A stretch of 57,593 nt of DNA from Prevotella sp. MGM1 (GCF_002933775.1 NZ_BEWV01000180.1:1-57593); one strand, 5' to 3'. Counted from the first letter of the stretch, positions 25,686 through 34,780 are shown. Translations and numbers: made by a program. The notes: a model not told the origin generated them from the letters alone.

Positions 25686-28493
25686 ATGAATACAATCTGC
25701 AAGTGGATAATTCTCCTTGCCCCGGTGTTCTGTGCCCTTACGGCAGGCGCCCAGGGTGCTGGAAAGGAGAAGGCGAAGAAGGAAAAGACCGTTGAGATAC
25801 ACGGAGAGGTATATGACTCGTTTACCAAGGCGAGGATGTATGGTAAGTTTTGTATAATGACCGCCGACTCGACGGTAATAACGGAAGACTCGCTCAGTGG
25901 TTACAAGACAAACTCTTTTTATATTGTTGATGTTCCGAAGCGGGATGACAAGTATATAATCAGAATAGAAAGTGACGGCTATGAGACATCATATACTGAC
26001 TATGAACTTAAAATAACAGGGCGTAAGCAACAGTATATAGTTCCGACAATATTGATCAAGCGCAAGGCAGACGACATCTTTAAGGATGTGGAGCTTGGCG
26101 GAGTGGTGGTCACAGGTACCAAGGTGCAGGTTGCGTATAAAGGTGATACGATAGTATATGATGCCTCGGCGTTCAATCTTCCCGAAGGATCGATGCTCGA
26201 TGCGCTTGTACGTCAGTTGCCCGGCGCGGAACTGAAAGACAACGGCGACATATACATCAATGGTGAGAAGATAGATTATCTGACACTTAACGGCAAGGAT
26301 TTCTTTAAAGGAAAGAACAAGATTATGCTTGAAAATCTGCCTTATTTCACGGTGAAGGACATAAAGGTGTATCATAAGTCGACGGAGATGAGCGATATGT
26401 TAGGGCGTGAGGTTGAGGAGAAAGAGTTTGTGATGGACGTCAGACTCAAGCGTGAGTATGCCCGGGGATCCATCGTCAACGCCGAAGGGGGAATGGGAAC
26501 GGAAGACAGGTATATGTCGAGGGCGTTCGGACTATATTACGATGACCATACCCGGATATCCGCATTTGGCAATATTAACAACGTGAACGAAGACAGAAAA
26601 CCAGGTAACGACGGTGATTGGACACCGAGTGGCCGGACGCAAGGTTTGCTGGCGACCAAGTATACGGGTGTTCATTTGCAGACGGAAGACAAGGAAAAGC
26701 GTGTGGAGGAGACTTTCGATGCTACCGTGAGATGGACCGATGGGGATAATGTCAGCGGGCAACAGTCGGAGACTTTCGCTGCCGATGGCAACATAAACAA
26801 GTGGAACCAAAATGTAAGCAGATCTAAAGATTTCTCTTTTTACACAGGCAACAAAATCCATTTTCGGAAGATCAACCTGCGTACTTATATGACTATGAAC
26901 TACTTTTCTAGTAATTATAACAACGAACGTGTGGATTCTACGAAGCGCGGTGCCACGCTTGTGAATAGTCGCCATAATCTGTATCGCAGCGAAAACAAGT
27001 ATCTTTCGTTTACTTGGGGCGTGTTCTGGTATAAGCCTTTTAATAATGGAGATTCCTTTTTTGCCAATTTTTACGGCAATTATTATCGTAATCAACCGAC
27101 CGATCGTTTTGATATGGAGGCCACGAAATACGATGCTACTGGTGAAGAACAACTGAAAAACAGATATTTTGACAGCCGTGATAACTATTACAGATATTCA
27201 TTTGAAATGGGATATATTTATGCGTTGCCCGATAAATGGGATCTGGAAGCAAGCGTGACATTCACACAGGACAGAAAGACTGATAATAATTTGCTGTACC
27301 GTCTCGACCGTCTTGACAGCGAAATATACGATCATCTCGGCATCATTCCTGTTTCGGAAGAAGACCGCCTTTTGGCGTTTGACACAGAAAACAGTGTAAA
27401 GAACATTCTTCTGACGCGCAATTACTACTTGAATTTGCAGTTACAGAAGTACACGGAGAAATACAATATACGTTTCACTTTACCGCTAAGTCATATCAGT
27501 GAGAAGCTCGACTATATGCAATCGACACTTGATACGGTGGCAACAAGAAACAAAATGCTATTCCAGCCGTCGATATTATACAAGCGGTTTGGAAACACTC
27601 CCATAACTCTGCGTTACTCACTTAGTGTTAAGCAGCCTGATTTAAAACGCATGATGCCGGTTGTCGACACATCCGATGAGCTGTCGTTGTACATCAGTAA
27701 TCCCGATTTGAAAAGTACCATCAATCACAAAGGTAGCGGCCTGATAACCTTCAAGAACCTAAAGACGGGAGGAAGCACATTCGCTGGTTTTGATATTGGA
27801 GTCAGTCAGCGTTTTATAGGGAGGCGTACCACTTATAATTCGACTACCGGTGCCTATGTGTACAAGGACGGTAATGTGGACGGCAATTGGAACGCCAGCG
27901 TGAAAGGAGGTACTGATATGCCGGTAGACAAGGCCAAAAGACTGCGTTTTGGCATAGACGGCAGAGTGAAATACGAGCGCAGTGTGGATTTTGCCGTGTC
28001 CTACGATGAAGCCAACAACGTGCTGAGCAAGGTTGATAATGTGTATACTCGTCTCAACACCAAACTGACATATAGGTTCAAGACATTGTCTGCCGGCATC
28101 GTGGGAAAACTCACCGTCCGTCACAGCACAGGCAATATTGATAATTTTGAGACTATCGACGTTTTTGACTATCAGTTTGGCGGAAACCTGCAATATACCA
28201 TTCCTGTGATAAAGCTCAATGTGTCTACGGACATGAACATGTTCAGTCGACGCGGATATGCAAGCAGTACGATGAATACAGACGACCTTATATGGAACGC
28301 ACAGATAAGCCGCTCGTTCATGAAAGGCCGTATAATGGCAAAACTCTCGGCGTTCGACATACTTCATCAACTGTCTAACGTGCGCTATACAGTGAATGCA
28401 CAGGGTCGTACAGAGAGGTGGTACAACAGTATTCCGCGCTATGTTATGCTCAGTTTGGCATACAGTTTCAAGCAGAAACCGAACAAGAAGTAA
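25686..28493 (+). CDS. Outer membrane beta-barrel protein (TonB-receptor-like, OMP_b-brl_3 type)
   Basis: A 935-residue protein with a signal peptide (about 1-22, ending in AGAQG). A carboxypeptidase-regulatory-like N-terminal domain covers about 35-125. A plug-like segment covers about 135-235 (VVVTGTKVQVAYKGDTIVYDASAFNLPEGSML). A long barrel ends in a typical aromatic strand (MLSLAYSFKQK). It resembles the outer membrane beta-barrel family (PF14905-like) that lacks a SusD partner. I do not see a classical TonB box, so energised transport is unproven. Preceded by the sigma/anti-sigma/thioredoxin-fold genes on the same strand and ended by a bidirectional hairpin. Confidence 0.88.
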   Translation: MNTICKWIILLAPVFCALTAGAQGAGKEKAKKEKTVEIHGEVYDSFTKARMYGKFCIMTADSTVITEDSLSGYKTNSFYIVDVPKRDDKYIIRIESDGYETSYTDYELKITGRKQQYIVPTILIKRKADDIFKDVELGGVVVTGTKVQVAYKGDTIVYDASAFNLPEGSMLDALVRQLPGAELKDNGDIYINGEKIDYLTLNGKDFFKGKNKIMLENLPYFTVKDIKVYHKSTEMSDMLGREVEEKEFVMDVRLKREYARGSIVNAEGGMGTEDRYMSRAFGLYYDDHTRISAFGNINNVNEDRKPGNDGDWTPSGRTQGLLATKYTGVHLQTEDKEKRVEETFDATVRWTDGDNVSGQQSETFAADGNINKWNQNVSRSKDFSFYTGNKIHFRKINLRTYMTMNYFSSNYNNERVDSTKRGATLVNSRHNLYRSENKYLSFTWGVFWYKPFNNGDSFFANFYGNYYRNQPTDRFDMEATKYDATGEEQLKNRYFDSRDNYYRYSFEMGYIYALPDKWDLEASVTFTQDRKTDNNLLYRLDRLDSEIYDHLGIIPVSEEDRLLAFDTENSVKNILLTRNYYLNLQLQKYTEKYNIRFTLPLSHISEKLDYMQSTLDTVATRNKMLFQPSILYKRFGNTPITLRYSLSVKQPDLKRMMPVVDTSDELSLYISNPDLKSTINHKGSGLITFKNLKTGGSTFAGFDIGVSQRFIGRRTTYNSTTGAYVYKDGNVDGNWNASVKGGTDMPVDKAKRLRFGIDGRVKYERSVDFAVSYDEANNVLSKVDNVYTRLNTKLTYRFKTLSAGIVGKLTVRHSTGNIDNFETIDVFDYQFGGNLQYTIPVIKLNVSTDMNMFSRRGYASSTMNTDDLIWNAQISRSFMKGRIMAKLSAFDILHQLSNVRYTVNAQGRTERWYNSIPRYVMLSLAYSFKQKPNKK

Positions 28494-28520
28494 ATAAGGC
28501 GGTATGCCGGAAAGTGGTAG

Positions 28521-28573
28521 TTAAATGATAAAGCCGGAAGCAAAGTAGATTTGTTTCCGGCTTTATCATTTAA
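28521..28573. terminator. Bidirectional terminator hairpin between convergent genes
   Basis: A perfect 19-bp stem (28521-28539 with 28555-28573, containing AAAGCCGGAA/TTCCGGCTTT), 15-nt loop, lies between the barrel gene (plus) and trmD (minus). There is no long T-tract outside the stem, but its outer part is AT-rich on both strands. Confidence 0.8.
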
Positions 28574-28659
28574 GAAAAAAAGTGCAATCTTTCCGAAAAA
28601 AGCAAATATACCCATTGCATGTATCGTGTCATGCGATTAAATACAATTAAGCCGGTAGG

Positions 28660-29346
28660 TTATTTCCCTTTGCCTTCGAGCAGGTCGGGGCGCAGTCGGG
28701 CCGTGCGTGCCATGGCCTGGTCGAGTTCCCATTGCTTAATCTTGGCCTCGTTGCCGCTCAACAGTATCTCCGGCACTTTCCAACCCTTATAGTCAGCCGG
28801 GCGGGTATATATCGGAGCCGACAGCATGTCGTCTTGAAAGCAGTCGGAAAGTGCGCTCTGTTCGTCGCCGATCACTCCCGGAACGACGCGTACTATGGCA
28901 TCGGCCATCACGGCGGCGGCCAGTTCTCCGCCCGTGAGCACATAGTCGCCTATGCTTATCTCCCGTGTGATGAGGTGGTCTCGTACACGCTGGTCTATTC
29001 CCTTGTAGTGCCCGCATAGGATTATGATGTTGCCTTTCATCGACAGCTCGTTGGCCACGTGCTGGTCGAACCGCTCCCCGTCGGGCGACGTGAATATCAC
29101 CTCGTCGTAATCGCGCTCCGCTTTCAGTGCCGAGATAGCCCTGTCTATCGGTTCGCACTGCATCACCATTCCCGCGAATCCCCCGTAAGGATAGTCGTCC
29201 ACGCGCCGCCACTTGTCGTTCGTGTAGTCCCTCAGGTTGTGCAGATGTATCTCGGCAAGGCCTTTCTTCTGTGCCCTTGCCAGTATCGATTCGTTGACGA
29301 AGCCCTCGATCATCTCGGGCAATACTGTGATGATGTCTATTCTCAT
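28660..29346 (-). CDS. trmD: tRNA (guanine-37-N1)-methyltransferase TrmD
   Basis: A 228-residue SPOUT-class enzyme that methylates G37 next to the anticodon and so prevents +1 frameshifting. The knot region shows CGHYKGID (111-118), [11 protein letters not shown] (131-141) and [20 protein letters not shown] near 185-205. Length and start ([12 protein letters not shown]) are standard. It is not in the usual rpsP-rimM-trmD-rplS operon: rpsP lies 5.5 kb away, and rimM and rplS are not in the window. A -7 box lies 8 bp before the ATG. Confidence 0.95.
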   Translation of the reverse strand: MRIDIITVLPEMIEGFVNESILARAQKKGLAEIHLHNLRDYTNDKWRRVDDYPYGGFAGMVMQCEPIDRAISALKAERDYDEVIFTSPDGERFDQHVANELSMKGNIIILCGHYKGIDQRVRDHLITREISIGDYVLTGGELAAAVMADAIVRVVPGVIGDEQSALSDCFQDDMLSAPIYTRPADYKGWKVPEILLSGNEAKIKQWELDQAMARTARLRPDLLEGKGK

Positions 29347-29354
29347 AATGCGTG

Positions 29355-29362
29355 CAAAGTTA
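29355..29362 (-). promoter_or_regulatory. -7 element of trmD
   Basis: A perfect TAACTTTG on the minus strand, 8 bp before the ATG, so the leader would be very short. The place for its -33 element overlaps the hairpin that terminates the upstream patatin gene. Confidence 0.55.
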
Positions 29363-29364
29363 CT

Positions 29365-29387
29365 AAAAAGCCGAAAAACATCGGCTT
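29365..29387 (-). terminator. Rho-independent terminator of the patatin gene
   Basis: On the minus strand, AAGCCGA (29381-29387) and TCGGCTT (29368-29374) form a 7-bp stem with a 6-nt loop, followed by T (A-run 29365-29369). It lies directly against the trmD promoter. Confidence 0.75.
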
Positions 29388-29439
29388 GAAACAGCGTGAT
29401 ATTGTGGCATACGGATGAAAAAACACTGTCGGCGGATAT

Positions 29440-30294
29440 TTATTCCGGTGCGGATAGAAATTTTTTCATGGCCTCCACATGCCGCAGTCCGGTCTCGCGT
29501 CCGATGTCGTATACCCGTTGCATCTCCTCGGGGTCGTGCGAAATATGGCCTATCGGTAGTTTAGAGTCAGGGCGTATTACGAGGCACCGTCCTTCGTTTT
29601 CCGCCATTGCCACGTATGAAGTCTGTTCATTGTACATCACGTGGCGGCGCATCATTGCCTCGACGGCCCCCCTGTGCTTGCGCAGGCTTATCTTAATGAG
29701 CGGCATAGCTTTGTTGGGATGTTTCACATAGTCCCTCGGTTGGGTGAGAATTACTATGTTCCGCAAGTAGCCGATGCTCTCGAAAAACTTCAACGGTATG
29801 GAGTCGGTGATGCCGCCGTCGAGCAGTTTCATGCCGTCGAGTTCCACGGCGCGCGACACCACGGGCATTGATGCCGAGGCGCGCACCCAGTCGAAGAACT
29901 CATGCCCGCCCCGTTCACATTTCTTATATATGGCCTTTCCCGTGTCGATGTCGGTGCATACGAGATAAAACTCCATCGGGTTCCGCTCAAATGTCTCGTT
30001 GTCGAATTTGTCATGCTGTGTCGGTACGGTGTGGTAGGCAAACTCGGCGTTGAAGAAATCGCCCGTTTTCAGCAGCGAGCCGATACCGCTGTAACGCTTG
30101 TCACGTGCGAAAATTTTGTTGTATCGCAGCGCCCTTCCAGGTTGTCTTGACTTATAGTTGCATCCGAAAGCCGCCCCGGCCGACACTCCGATCACTCCGT
30201 CCGGCTCTATGCCATGCTCCATCATCACGTCGGTCACGCCTACGGTGAACATCCCGCGCATGGCTCCGCCTTCGAGTATGAGTCCTTTTTTCAT
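29440..30294 (-). CDS. Patatin-like phospholipase
   Basis: A 284-residue serine acyl hydrolase. It has the oxyanion-hole motif GGAMRG (9-14), the nucleophile elbow GVSAG (S38), and the catalytic Asp of the Ser-Asp dyad in LDGG (D159). The C-terminal quarter resembles the extra domain of bacterial patatins of the YjjU/RssA-like group. The frame is open 53 codons further upstream, but MKKGLILEGGAMRGMF at 30294 and the promoter at 30325-30355 settle the start. It likely cleaves membrane phospholipids or lysophospholipids; no signal peptide is visible. Confidence 0.9.
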   Translation of the reverse strand: MKKGLILEGGAMRGMFTVGVTDVMMEHGIEPDGVIGVSAGAAFGCNYKSRQPGRALRYNKIFARDKRYSGIGSLLKTGDFFNAEFAYHTVPTQHDKFDNETFERNPMEFYLVCTDIDTGKAIYKKCERGGHEFFDWVRASASMPVVSRAVELDGMKLLDGGITDSIPLKFFESIGYLRNIVILTQPRDYVKHPNKAMPLIKISLRKHRGAVEAMMRRHVMYNEQTSYVAMAENEGRCLVIRPDSKLPIGHISHDPEEMQRVYDIGRETGLRHVEAMKKFLSAPE

Positions 30295-30324
30295 TGTAGC
30301 GAGTGTTTTGTTGTTTCGTTGTTG

Positions 30325-30355
30325 CAAAATTACGGAATAAAATCGAGACAGGCAA
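30325..30355 (-). promoter_or_regulatory. Promoter of the patatin gene
   Basis: On the minus strand: TTG (30353-30355), 20 bp, then TAATTTTG (30325-30332), 30 bp before the chosen ATG. Confidence 0.75.
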
Positions 30356-30468
30356 GCAAAGCCGCGGGCTAAATCACTTGTCGGCATCAGATGCCGGATG
30401 AGTGACGATACGGTACGCTCCATGGCGCAATAATATGGCGGTGATTTTATCATGCCGATATTTTTTAT

Positions 30469-30476
30469 TATATTTG
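30469..30476 (+). promoter_or_regulatory. -7 element of the DUF2461 gene
   Basis: TATATTTG lies 34 bp before the ATG, with a T-rich triplet (30446-30448) 20 bp upstream. Confidence 0.55.
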
Positions 30477-30510
30477 CGGCCGTAACAGATTAACATACAA
30501 AAGAAACATT

Positions 30511-31209
30511 ATGGACGCTAAACTGATATTGGACTTCCTGCGGGACATTATGGCTAACAACAACAAGCAATGGTTCCAGGAGCACAAGGAAGAGTATATG
30601 GCTGCAAAGGCCGAGTTTGAGCGTGGTGTAGGGCTGGCGATAGCACGGATAAGCACTTTCGACCCGTCTATATCCCACATCACCGTGAAAGACGCTACTT
30701 ACAGGTTTTATCGGGATACGAGGTTCTCGAACGACAAGTCTCCATATAAGAACCACTTTGGTGCATACATAGCGGCTCACGGCAAGAAAGCGCTTCACGG
30801 CGGATACTATATCCATCTCGAACCTGGGCACTGCCTGTTGGCATGCGGCAACTACTGGTTGCCTACAAATATACTAACCGCCTGTCGCAACGAAATAATG
30901 GGAAATATCGGCGAATGGCTTCGGTGTGTGGAGAACGAGGAATTCCTGAAATACTTCGGAGCGCCAGAAACAGCCGGTTGGGACGACAGGCAAGGTTTCG
31001 GCATGGAGCGGCTTAAAGTGCGGCCGGTAGGTTTCCCTGCCGACTATGAGCACATGCGATACCTCAGGATGAAGGATTACAGCTGCTGGCACAGTGTCGG
31101 TGAGGACTTTTTCGATGGCGACGGATGGCTTGACGGCATGGAAAAGATATTCAAGGTGGCAAAGCCTATGCTTGATTTCACAAACGCTGTAATAGACGAT
31201 TACGAATGA
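30511..31209 (+). CDS. DUF2461 family protein
   Basis: A 232-residue protein of the conserved DUF2461 (TIGR02453-like) family. It starts with the typical LDFLRDIMANNNKQWFQEHKEEY. In the core it has YRFYRDTRFSNDKSPYKNHFGAYI and GGYYIHLEPG. Cytoplasmic; no known enzyme activity. Its stop overlaps the next gene by 4 bp (ATGA), so the two are probably co-expressed. Confidence 0.88.
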   Translation: MDAKLILDFLRDIMANNNKQWFQEHKEEYMAAKAEFERGVGLAIARISTFDPSISHITVKDATYRFYRDTRFSNDKSPYKNHFGAYIAAHGKKALHGGYYIHLEPGHCLLACGNYWLPTNILTACRNEIMGNIGEWLRCVENEEFLKYFGAPETAGWDDRQGFGMERLKVRPVGFPADYEHMRYLRMKDYSCWHSVGEDFFDGDGWLDGMEKIFKVAKPMLDFTNAVIDDYE

Positions 31210-32252
31210 ATTGTACCTCGATGCGACTTGCGCTGATACCGCTTTGTGTTTTCACCGGTTTGAAAACGCTTGCCGCCGGTTCAGACAGTGTAATTGTTCG
31301 TTCGGATACAATTATAGTGAATGATTGCGGGCAGCGGTCGTTTTCCGGCAAAGTACCGCCGGGAAATTACAGCGGCATAGCCAATATTGGAAACAACCGC
31401 TATGCTGTTGTAAGCGACAAGTCTGAGACGGACGGATTTTTTGTCTTCAAGATAGACGTAGACACTGTGTCAGGAAAAATCGTTGACGTTGAAAACGAGG
31501 GTTTCCGTTCAGCCGGAACTATCAACCGTGATGGTGAAGGCATCGCTTATTTTGTCCCTGCCTCTACTGTTTTCATCTGTGGTGAGGCAGACAACAGGAT
31601 ATATGAATATTCTCTCGACGGCCTTAGGACAGGGCGTGAGATTGCCGTGCCAAAGGTTTTTGCCTTATCTTCTGCAAACTATGGACTCGAGTCTTTGACT
31701 TATAATGCCGTCACGCATCGTTTTTGGACGACGACAGAGAGTACTCTGCCCGTAGATGGTGAGCAAGCTACGTCGGTCAACGGTGTACGAAACAGGTTGC
31801 GGTTGCAGAGTTTTGATGATGATTTGCAGCCTGCTGAATGGTTCTATTATGAGATGGATGCCCCCGAATCGCGTACTGTCGCCGGTGCGTATGCCATGGG
31901 AGTGAGTGAGCTTTGTGCTCTCGATGATGGTCGGCTGATAGTCCTTGAACGTGAGTTTTTCGTGTCACGGCGCAAGCTCGGTTCGTATGTTAATGTGAAA
32001 CTGTATCTCGCAGATCCCTCCGCAGCCGTGCCTGGCGGAATGCTCGATAAGTATTTGCTGCATGGTTTTCGTACCGGTCTCTCGCTTTTCGGACGCAGCA
32101 TAGCCAACTATGAGGGTATGTGCATTGGACCGCAACTTGCCGACGGTAGCATGACACTCATTTTTGTGAGTGACTCTCAAGACGGATACAAAGGGGTGTT
32201 GCGTGATTGGTTTCGCACCGTAAGCATCAGAATACATCCTGCCGATAAGTGA
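31206..32252 (+). CDS. Exported esterase-like / phytase-like beta-propeller protein
   Basis: A 348-residue protein with an N-terminal export signal (MRLALIPLCVFTGLKTLAAG, after a short MNCTS). The rest resembles the esterase-like activity of phytase domain (PF13449-like): YSGIANIGNNRYAVVSDKS, NEGFRSAGTINRDGEGIAY, and the C-terminal SIANYEGMCIGP and LIFVSDSQDG blocks. Probably periplasmic; the substrate is unknown. It is translationally coupled to the DUF2461 gene. The first methionine at 31206 overlaps that gene; a second at 31221 would shorten the n-region and also works. Confidence 0.75.
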   Translation: MNCTSMRLALIPLCVFTGLKTLAAGSDSVIVRSDTIIVNDCGQRSFSGKVPPGNYSGIANIGNNRYAVVSDKSETDGFFVFKIDVDTVSGKIVDVENEGFRSAGTINRDGEGIAYFVPASTVFICGEADNRIYEYSLDGLRTGREIAVPKVFALSSANYGLESLTYNAVTHRFWTTTESTLPVDGEQATSVNGVRNRLRLQSFDDDLQPAEWFYYEMDAPESRTVAGAYAMGVSELCALDDGRLIVLEREFFVSRRKLGSYVNVKLYLADPSAAVPGGMLDKYLLHGFRTGLSLFGRSIANYEGMCIGPQLADGSMTLIFVSDSQDGYKGVLRDWFRTVSIRIHPADK

Positions 32253-32370
32253 TAATTGTAATAAAACGGTCATATACCGGATATACATTACCGACAGTCA
32301 GTTTCTTCTTTGTTTTATTTATATTGTTTACATACAGGTGGTTGTACAAAATGTAATCGGTTGCTTATTT

Positions 32371-32418
32371 TGAAGTGCACCCCAAAAGTTAGGCACAAAA
32401 CTTTTGGGGTGCACTTCA
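32371..32418. repeat. 48-bp perfect palindrome resembling IS3-family ends
   Basis: TGAAGTGCACCCCAAAAGTT (32371-32390) and its exact complement (32399-32418) are separated by 8 bp. CACCCCAAAAGTTAGnCA resembles the terminal repeats I recall for IS3/IS150-type elements, here abutted head to head with nothing between. It sits between the phytase-like gene and rhaM, whose 3' ends converge, and could also act as a terminator (TTTT after the right arm). Confidence 0.7.
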
Positions 32419-32513
32419 TTTTAACCCAACCTGCTCTATTTTTAATAATTGAAAAGCATTAAAATTGGTTTTGTAATAATAGTTTGTAACTCTTATTAAT
32501 GTGCCGCAGACTG

Positions 32514-32831
32514 TCAATCCAGGTGGAAAAGTTCGTCGAGCGGAATGCTTACAGGTGAGTTGTCCGGGTTTACTTCCATTATGTCTGCCATCATGTCCCA
32601 CCAGTGTTGGGTTATTGGGGCTACGTTTTTCGTATCCTGGCTGTTTCCCTCTTTTGAGCATTCCTGATAGGCAAAGAGTATGTTTGTGTCCTTATCCCAG
32701 TAGATACTGTAATTGCCGACTCCCTGTTCTTTGAGCATTTGCTTCAGTTCAGGCCAGATGTCTGCGTGCCGCTTGGCGTATTCCTCCTCGCATCCTTTTT
32801 TCAGATACATTTTAAATGCAAATCTTTTCAT
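32514..32831 (-). CDS. rhaM: L-rhamnose mutarotase RhaM
   Basis: A 105-residue enzyme interconverting the alpha and beta anomers of L-rhamnose. The family pattern is clear: KRFAFKMYLKKGCEEEYAKRHADIWPEL with the catalytic-type His at 23, then NYSIYWDKDTNILFAYQE, and the C-terminal WWDMMADIMEVNPDNSP. No other rhamnose gene is adjacent; fucO at 6.4 kb could act on lactaldehyde from rhamnose breakdown. Confidence 0.88.
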   Translation of the reverse strand: MKRFAFKMYLKKGCEEEYAKRHADIWPELKQMLKEQGVGNYSIYWDKDTNILFAYQECSKEGNSQDTKNVAPITQHWWDMMADIMEVNPDNSPVSIPLDELFHLD

Positions 32832-32963
32832 TGTCTTAGGTTTTTTATTCTTATTTTCGGTTAGTATGATATAATTGTTACGTTTGGTTCCCGTTCTTGT
32901 TTTTTTAGTCTGTATAACATCTGTTTGAAATGTTTGTGGGCGTTACTTTATCTTTGTGGCTCT

Positions 32964-33875
32964 TTATTCTTTTATTGACATATAGTAACCTAATCTGTAA
33001 AGGTTGAATATCGTCATGTTGGGGCTGCTGCCTGTGAGAATGCGCCGCTCTGCTTTGCCGAATAACATGTGCCATAGTCTTATTGCGGGAGCTATGTTCC
33101 GCAGTTTGTTTTCCAAGGTCAACAGCCGTGAGTATCCTTGCAGTTCTATCTTGAAGCGATGCAGTGTGTGCATTGCCTCTTCCGTTTTGGCAACGAATGA
33201 ACCGTTTGGCTCGTAATCCTTGAAGAGTACCGGGTTGTCGATATGCTTTATTTGCGCTCCGCACAGGTACAGTTCTTTTCCAAGCAGCACGTCTTCGTAT
33301 CCGTAAAACCTGAACCGTTCGTCGAAAGGGTGGGCGAGCATCGTTTCCCGTCTTATCATGAAGTTTGCCGTGGCAAAACTTTGGTAAGGTGTTTTTTGCC
33401 GCATCTCTACTGAGTGCATAGGGGCAGCTGCTCGTTCGGTGATGTATCTGAGGTTTCTGCCCCAAGTCTCATCGTCCGTGTGAATACAGGTATGCCCGTC
33501 TATCACATCGGCCTCATCATTTATTTCATTGATGTATCTGGAGATGAAAAGGTTGTCGGGCAATGCCATGTCACAGTCCATGAAAAGCAGCTGGTCGTAT
33601 CTGGCAGTCTTGGCGAGGAAGTTGCGTATTGCCGCACGGCCACGGTTTTCGTTTCTCGTTATGTATGAGCATTGTGGTATATTGTTGATGCGGGCATTTG
33701 TCTGTATGGTGTTTTCGTCGGTGGAACCGTCATCAGCCACTATTATCTCGTAGTCTATATCCTCCTCGCATGCTTGTCTGTGCAATTCTTCGACAAGATT
33801 ATAGCATGCGTCGTTGTACGTTGGGATTAGTATCGACAGTTGTTTTTTATCGTGTTTGTCAGTGTGGAAAAGCAT
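32964..33875 (-). CDS. Glycosyltransferase family 2 protein
   Basis: A 303-residue GT-A glycosyltransferase. The nucleotide-sugar domain starts at about 12 (LSILIPTYND), with IIVADDGSTDENT, a DCD form of the DxD metal motif (FMDCDMALPD), and an acceptor-side FRFYGYEDVLLGKEL block in which the ED is typical of the catalytic base. Cytoplasmic face; donor and acceptor are unknown. It stands apart from the polysaccharide patch at 35.5-41.4 kb but probably serves the same surface glycans. Confidence 0.88.
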   Translation of the reverse strand: MLFHTDKHDKKQLSILIPTYNDACYNLVEELHRQACEEDIDYEIIVADDGSTDENTIQTNARINNIPQCSYITRNENRGRAAIRNFLAKTARYDQLLFMDCDMALPDNLFISRYINEINDEADVIDGHTCIHTDDETWGRNLRYITERAAAPMHSVEMRQKTPYQSFATANFMIRRETMLAHPFDERFRFYGYEDVLLGKELYLCGAQIKHIDNPVLFKDYEPNGSFVAKTEEAMHTLHRFKIELQGYSRLLTLENKLRNIAPAIRLWHMLFGKAERRILTGSSPNMTIFNLYRLGYYMSIKE

Positions 33876-34021
33876 TGTCGTTTGCGTTCGGTAGGTTGAT
33901 TTTATATTTGTGGATGATGTGAGCGTGGCGCACCGTTATTTTTGTCGGGTTGCCAATAAGCATACTGTCCGTGGGCAAAGATAACGAATAATGCCCGTTT
34001 GAGAAAATTTTGAACGTTTTA

Positions 34022-34053
34022 TTTGGATGGGTAAAGCTAAAATCGTAATTTTG
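34022..34053 (+). promoter_or_regulatory. Promoter of the DUF4923-like gene
   Basis: TTTG (34022-34025), 20 bp, then TAATTTTG (34046-34053), an exact Bacteroidetes consensus, 27 bp before the ATG. Confidence 0.8.
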
Positions 34054-34080
34054 TCGCACTTATAACAAATGCTAAATAAA

Positions 34081-34719
34081 ATGAAAAAATTGATTTTTAA
34101 GTCGGTTGTCGTTGCGGTGATGCTCATGTGTTCTGTAGGTGCGAGCGCACAAATAGATTTGGGAAGCATTCTCGGCGGGATAACCGGAGCCGGTTCGTCG
34201 TCATCGGGAGACGATATCGTTTCAAACATAACATCTGTATTTTCCGGAAAAAAACAGGCCACATCTGATAAACTTGTGGGCACATGGGTATATTCCGAGC
34301 CGGCGATAGTATTCCAGTCGGATAATTTTCTTGCCAAGGCAGGAGCAAAGATCGCAGCCGGTAAGATCGAAAAGAGTTTACAGGCACAATTGGGTAAATA
34401 TGGAATAAAGTCGGGAGCGTTCACGATTACGTTTAACTCGGACGGTACGTTTACCGAGACATTTGGCAAAAAGACACTCAAAGGCAAATGGACGGTGAAA
34501 GATTCGAAGCTTAACCTTACATTCTCAGGTAAAAAAGCCATACCGATTACCACGCAGCTTGAAAGTAAAAAGCTGATGCTCGTGACTGATGCCACGAAAC
34601 TGTTGAATCTTGTGAAGACGGTGGCAAGCAGTTCGAACAACTCAAATCTGCAAACAGTGTCGGCCCTAATGAAAAGTGTAAACGGGATGCAGGCAGGTCT
34701 TATGCTTGTTAAAAAATGA
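34081..34719 (+). CDS. DUF4923-like exported lipocalin-type protein
   Basis: A 212-residue exported protein. The signal peptide covers about 1-23 (KKLIFKSVVVAVMLMCSVGASAQ). A Gly/Ser-rich linker (IDLGSILGGITGAGSSSSGDD) follows, then a calycin-like domain with WVYSEPAIVFQSDN, FTITFNSDGTFTE, LKGKWTVKDSKLNLTF and a hydrophobic C-terminus. It matches what I recall of DUF4923 proteins of Bacteroidales, function unknown. An upstream in-frame ATG (34069) adds four residues; the one at 34081 places the lysines at the start of the signal. Confidence 0.8.
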   Translation: MKKLIFKSVVVAVMLMCSVGASAQIDLGSILGGITGAGSSSSGDDIVSNITSVFSGKKQATSDKLVGTWVYSEPAIVFQSDNFLAKAGAKIAAGKIEKSLQAQLGKYGIKSGAFTITFNSDGTFTETFGKKTLKGKWTVKDSKLNLTFSGKKAIPITTQLESKKLMLVTDATKLLNLVKTVASSSNNSNLQTVSALMKSVNGMQAGLMLVKK

Positions 34720-34725
34720 TAATAA

Positions 34726-34780
34726 TTACTCTTTTAATATACATATATAGTATATGTTGACATTAAAAAGAGTAACTTTG
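34726..34780 (+). promoter_or_regulatory. rpsP promoter overlapping an AT-rich hairpin
   Basis: TAACTTTG (34773-34780) is the -7 box, 57 bp before rpsP. TTACTCTTTTAAT (34726-34738) pairs with ATTAAAAAGAGTAA (34762-34775), one bulge, so the hairpin that may end the DUF4923-like transcript runs into the -7 box. Confidence 0.6.
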
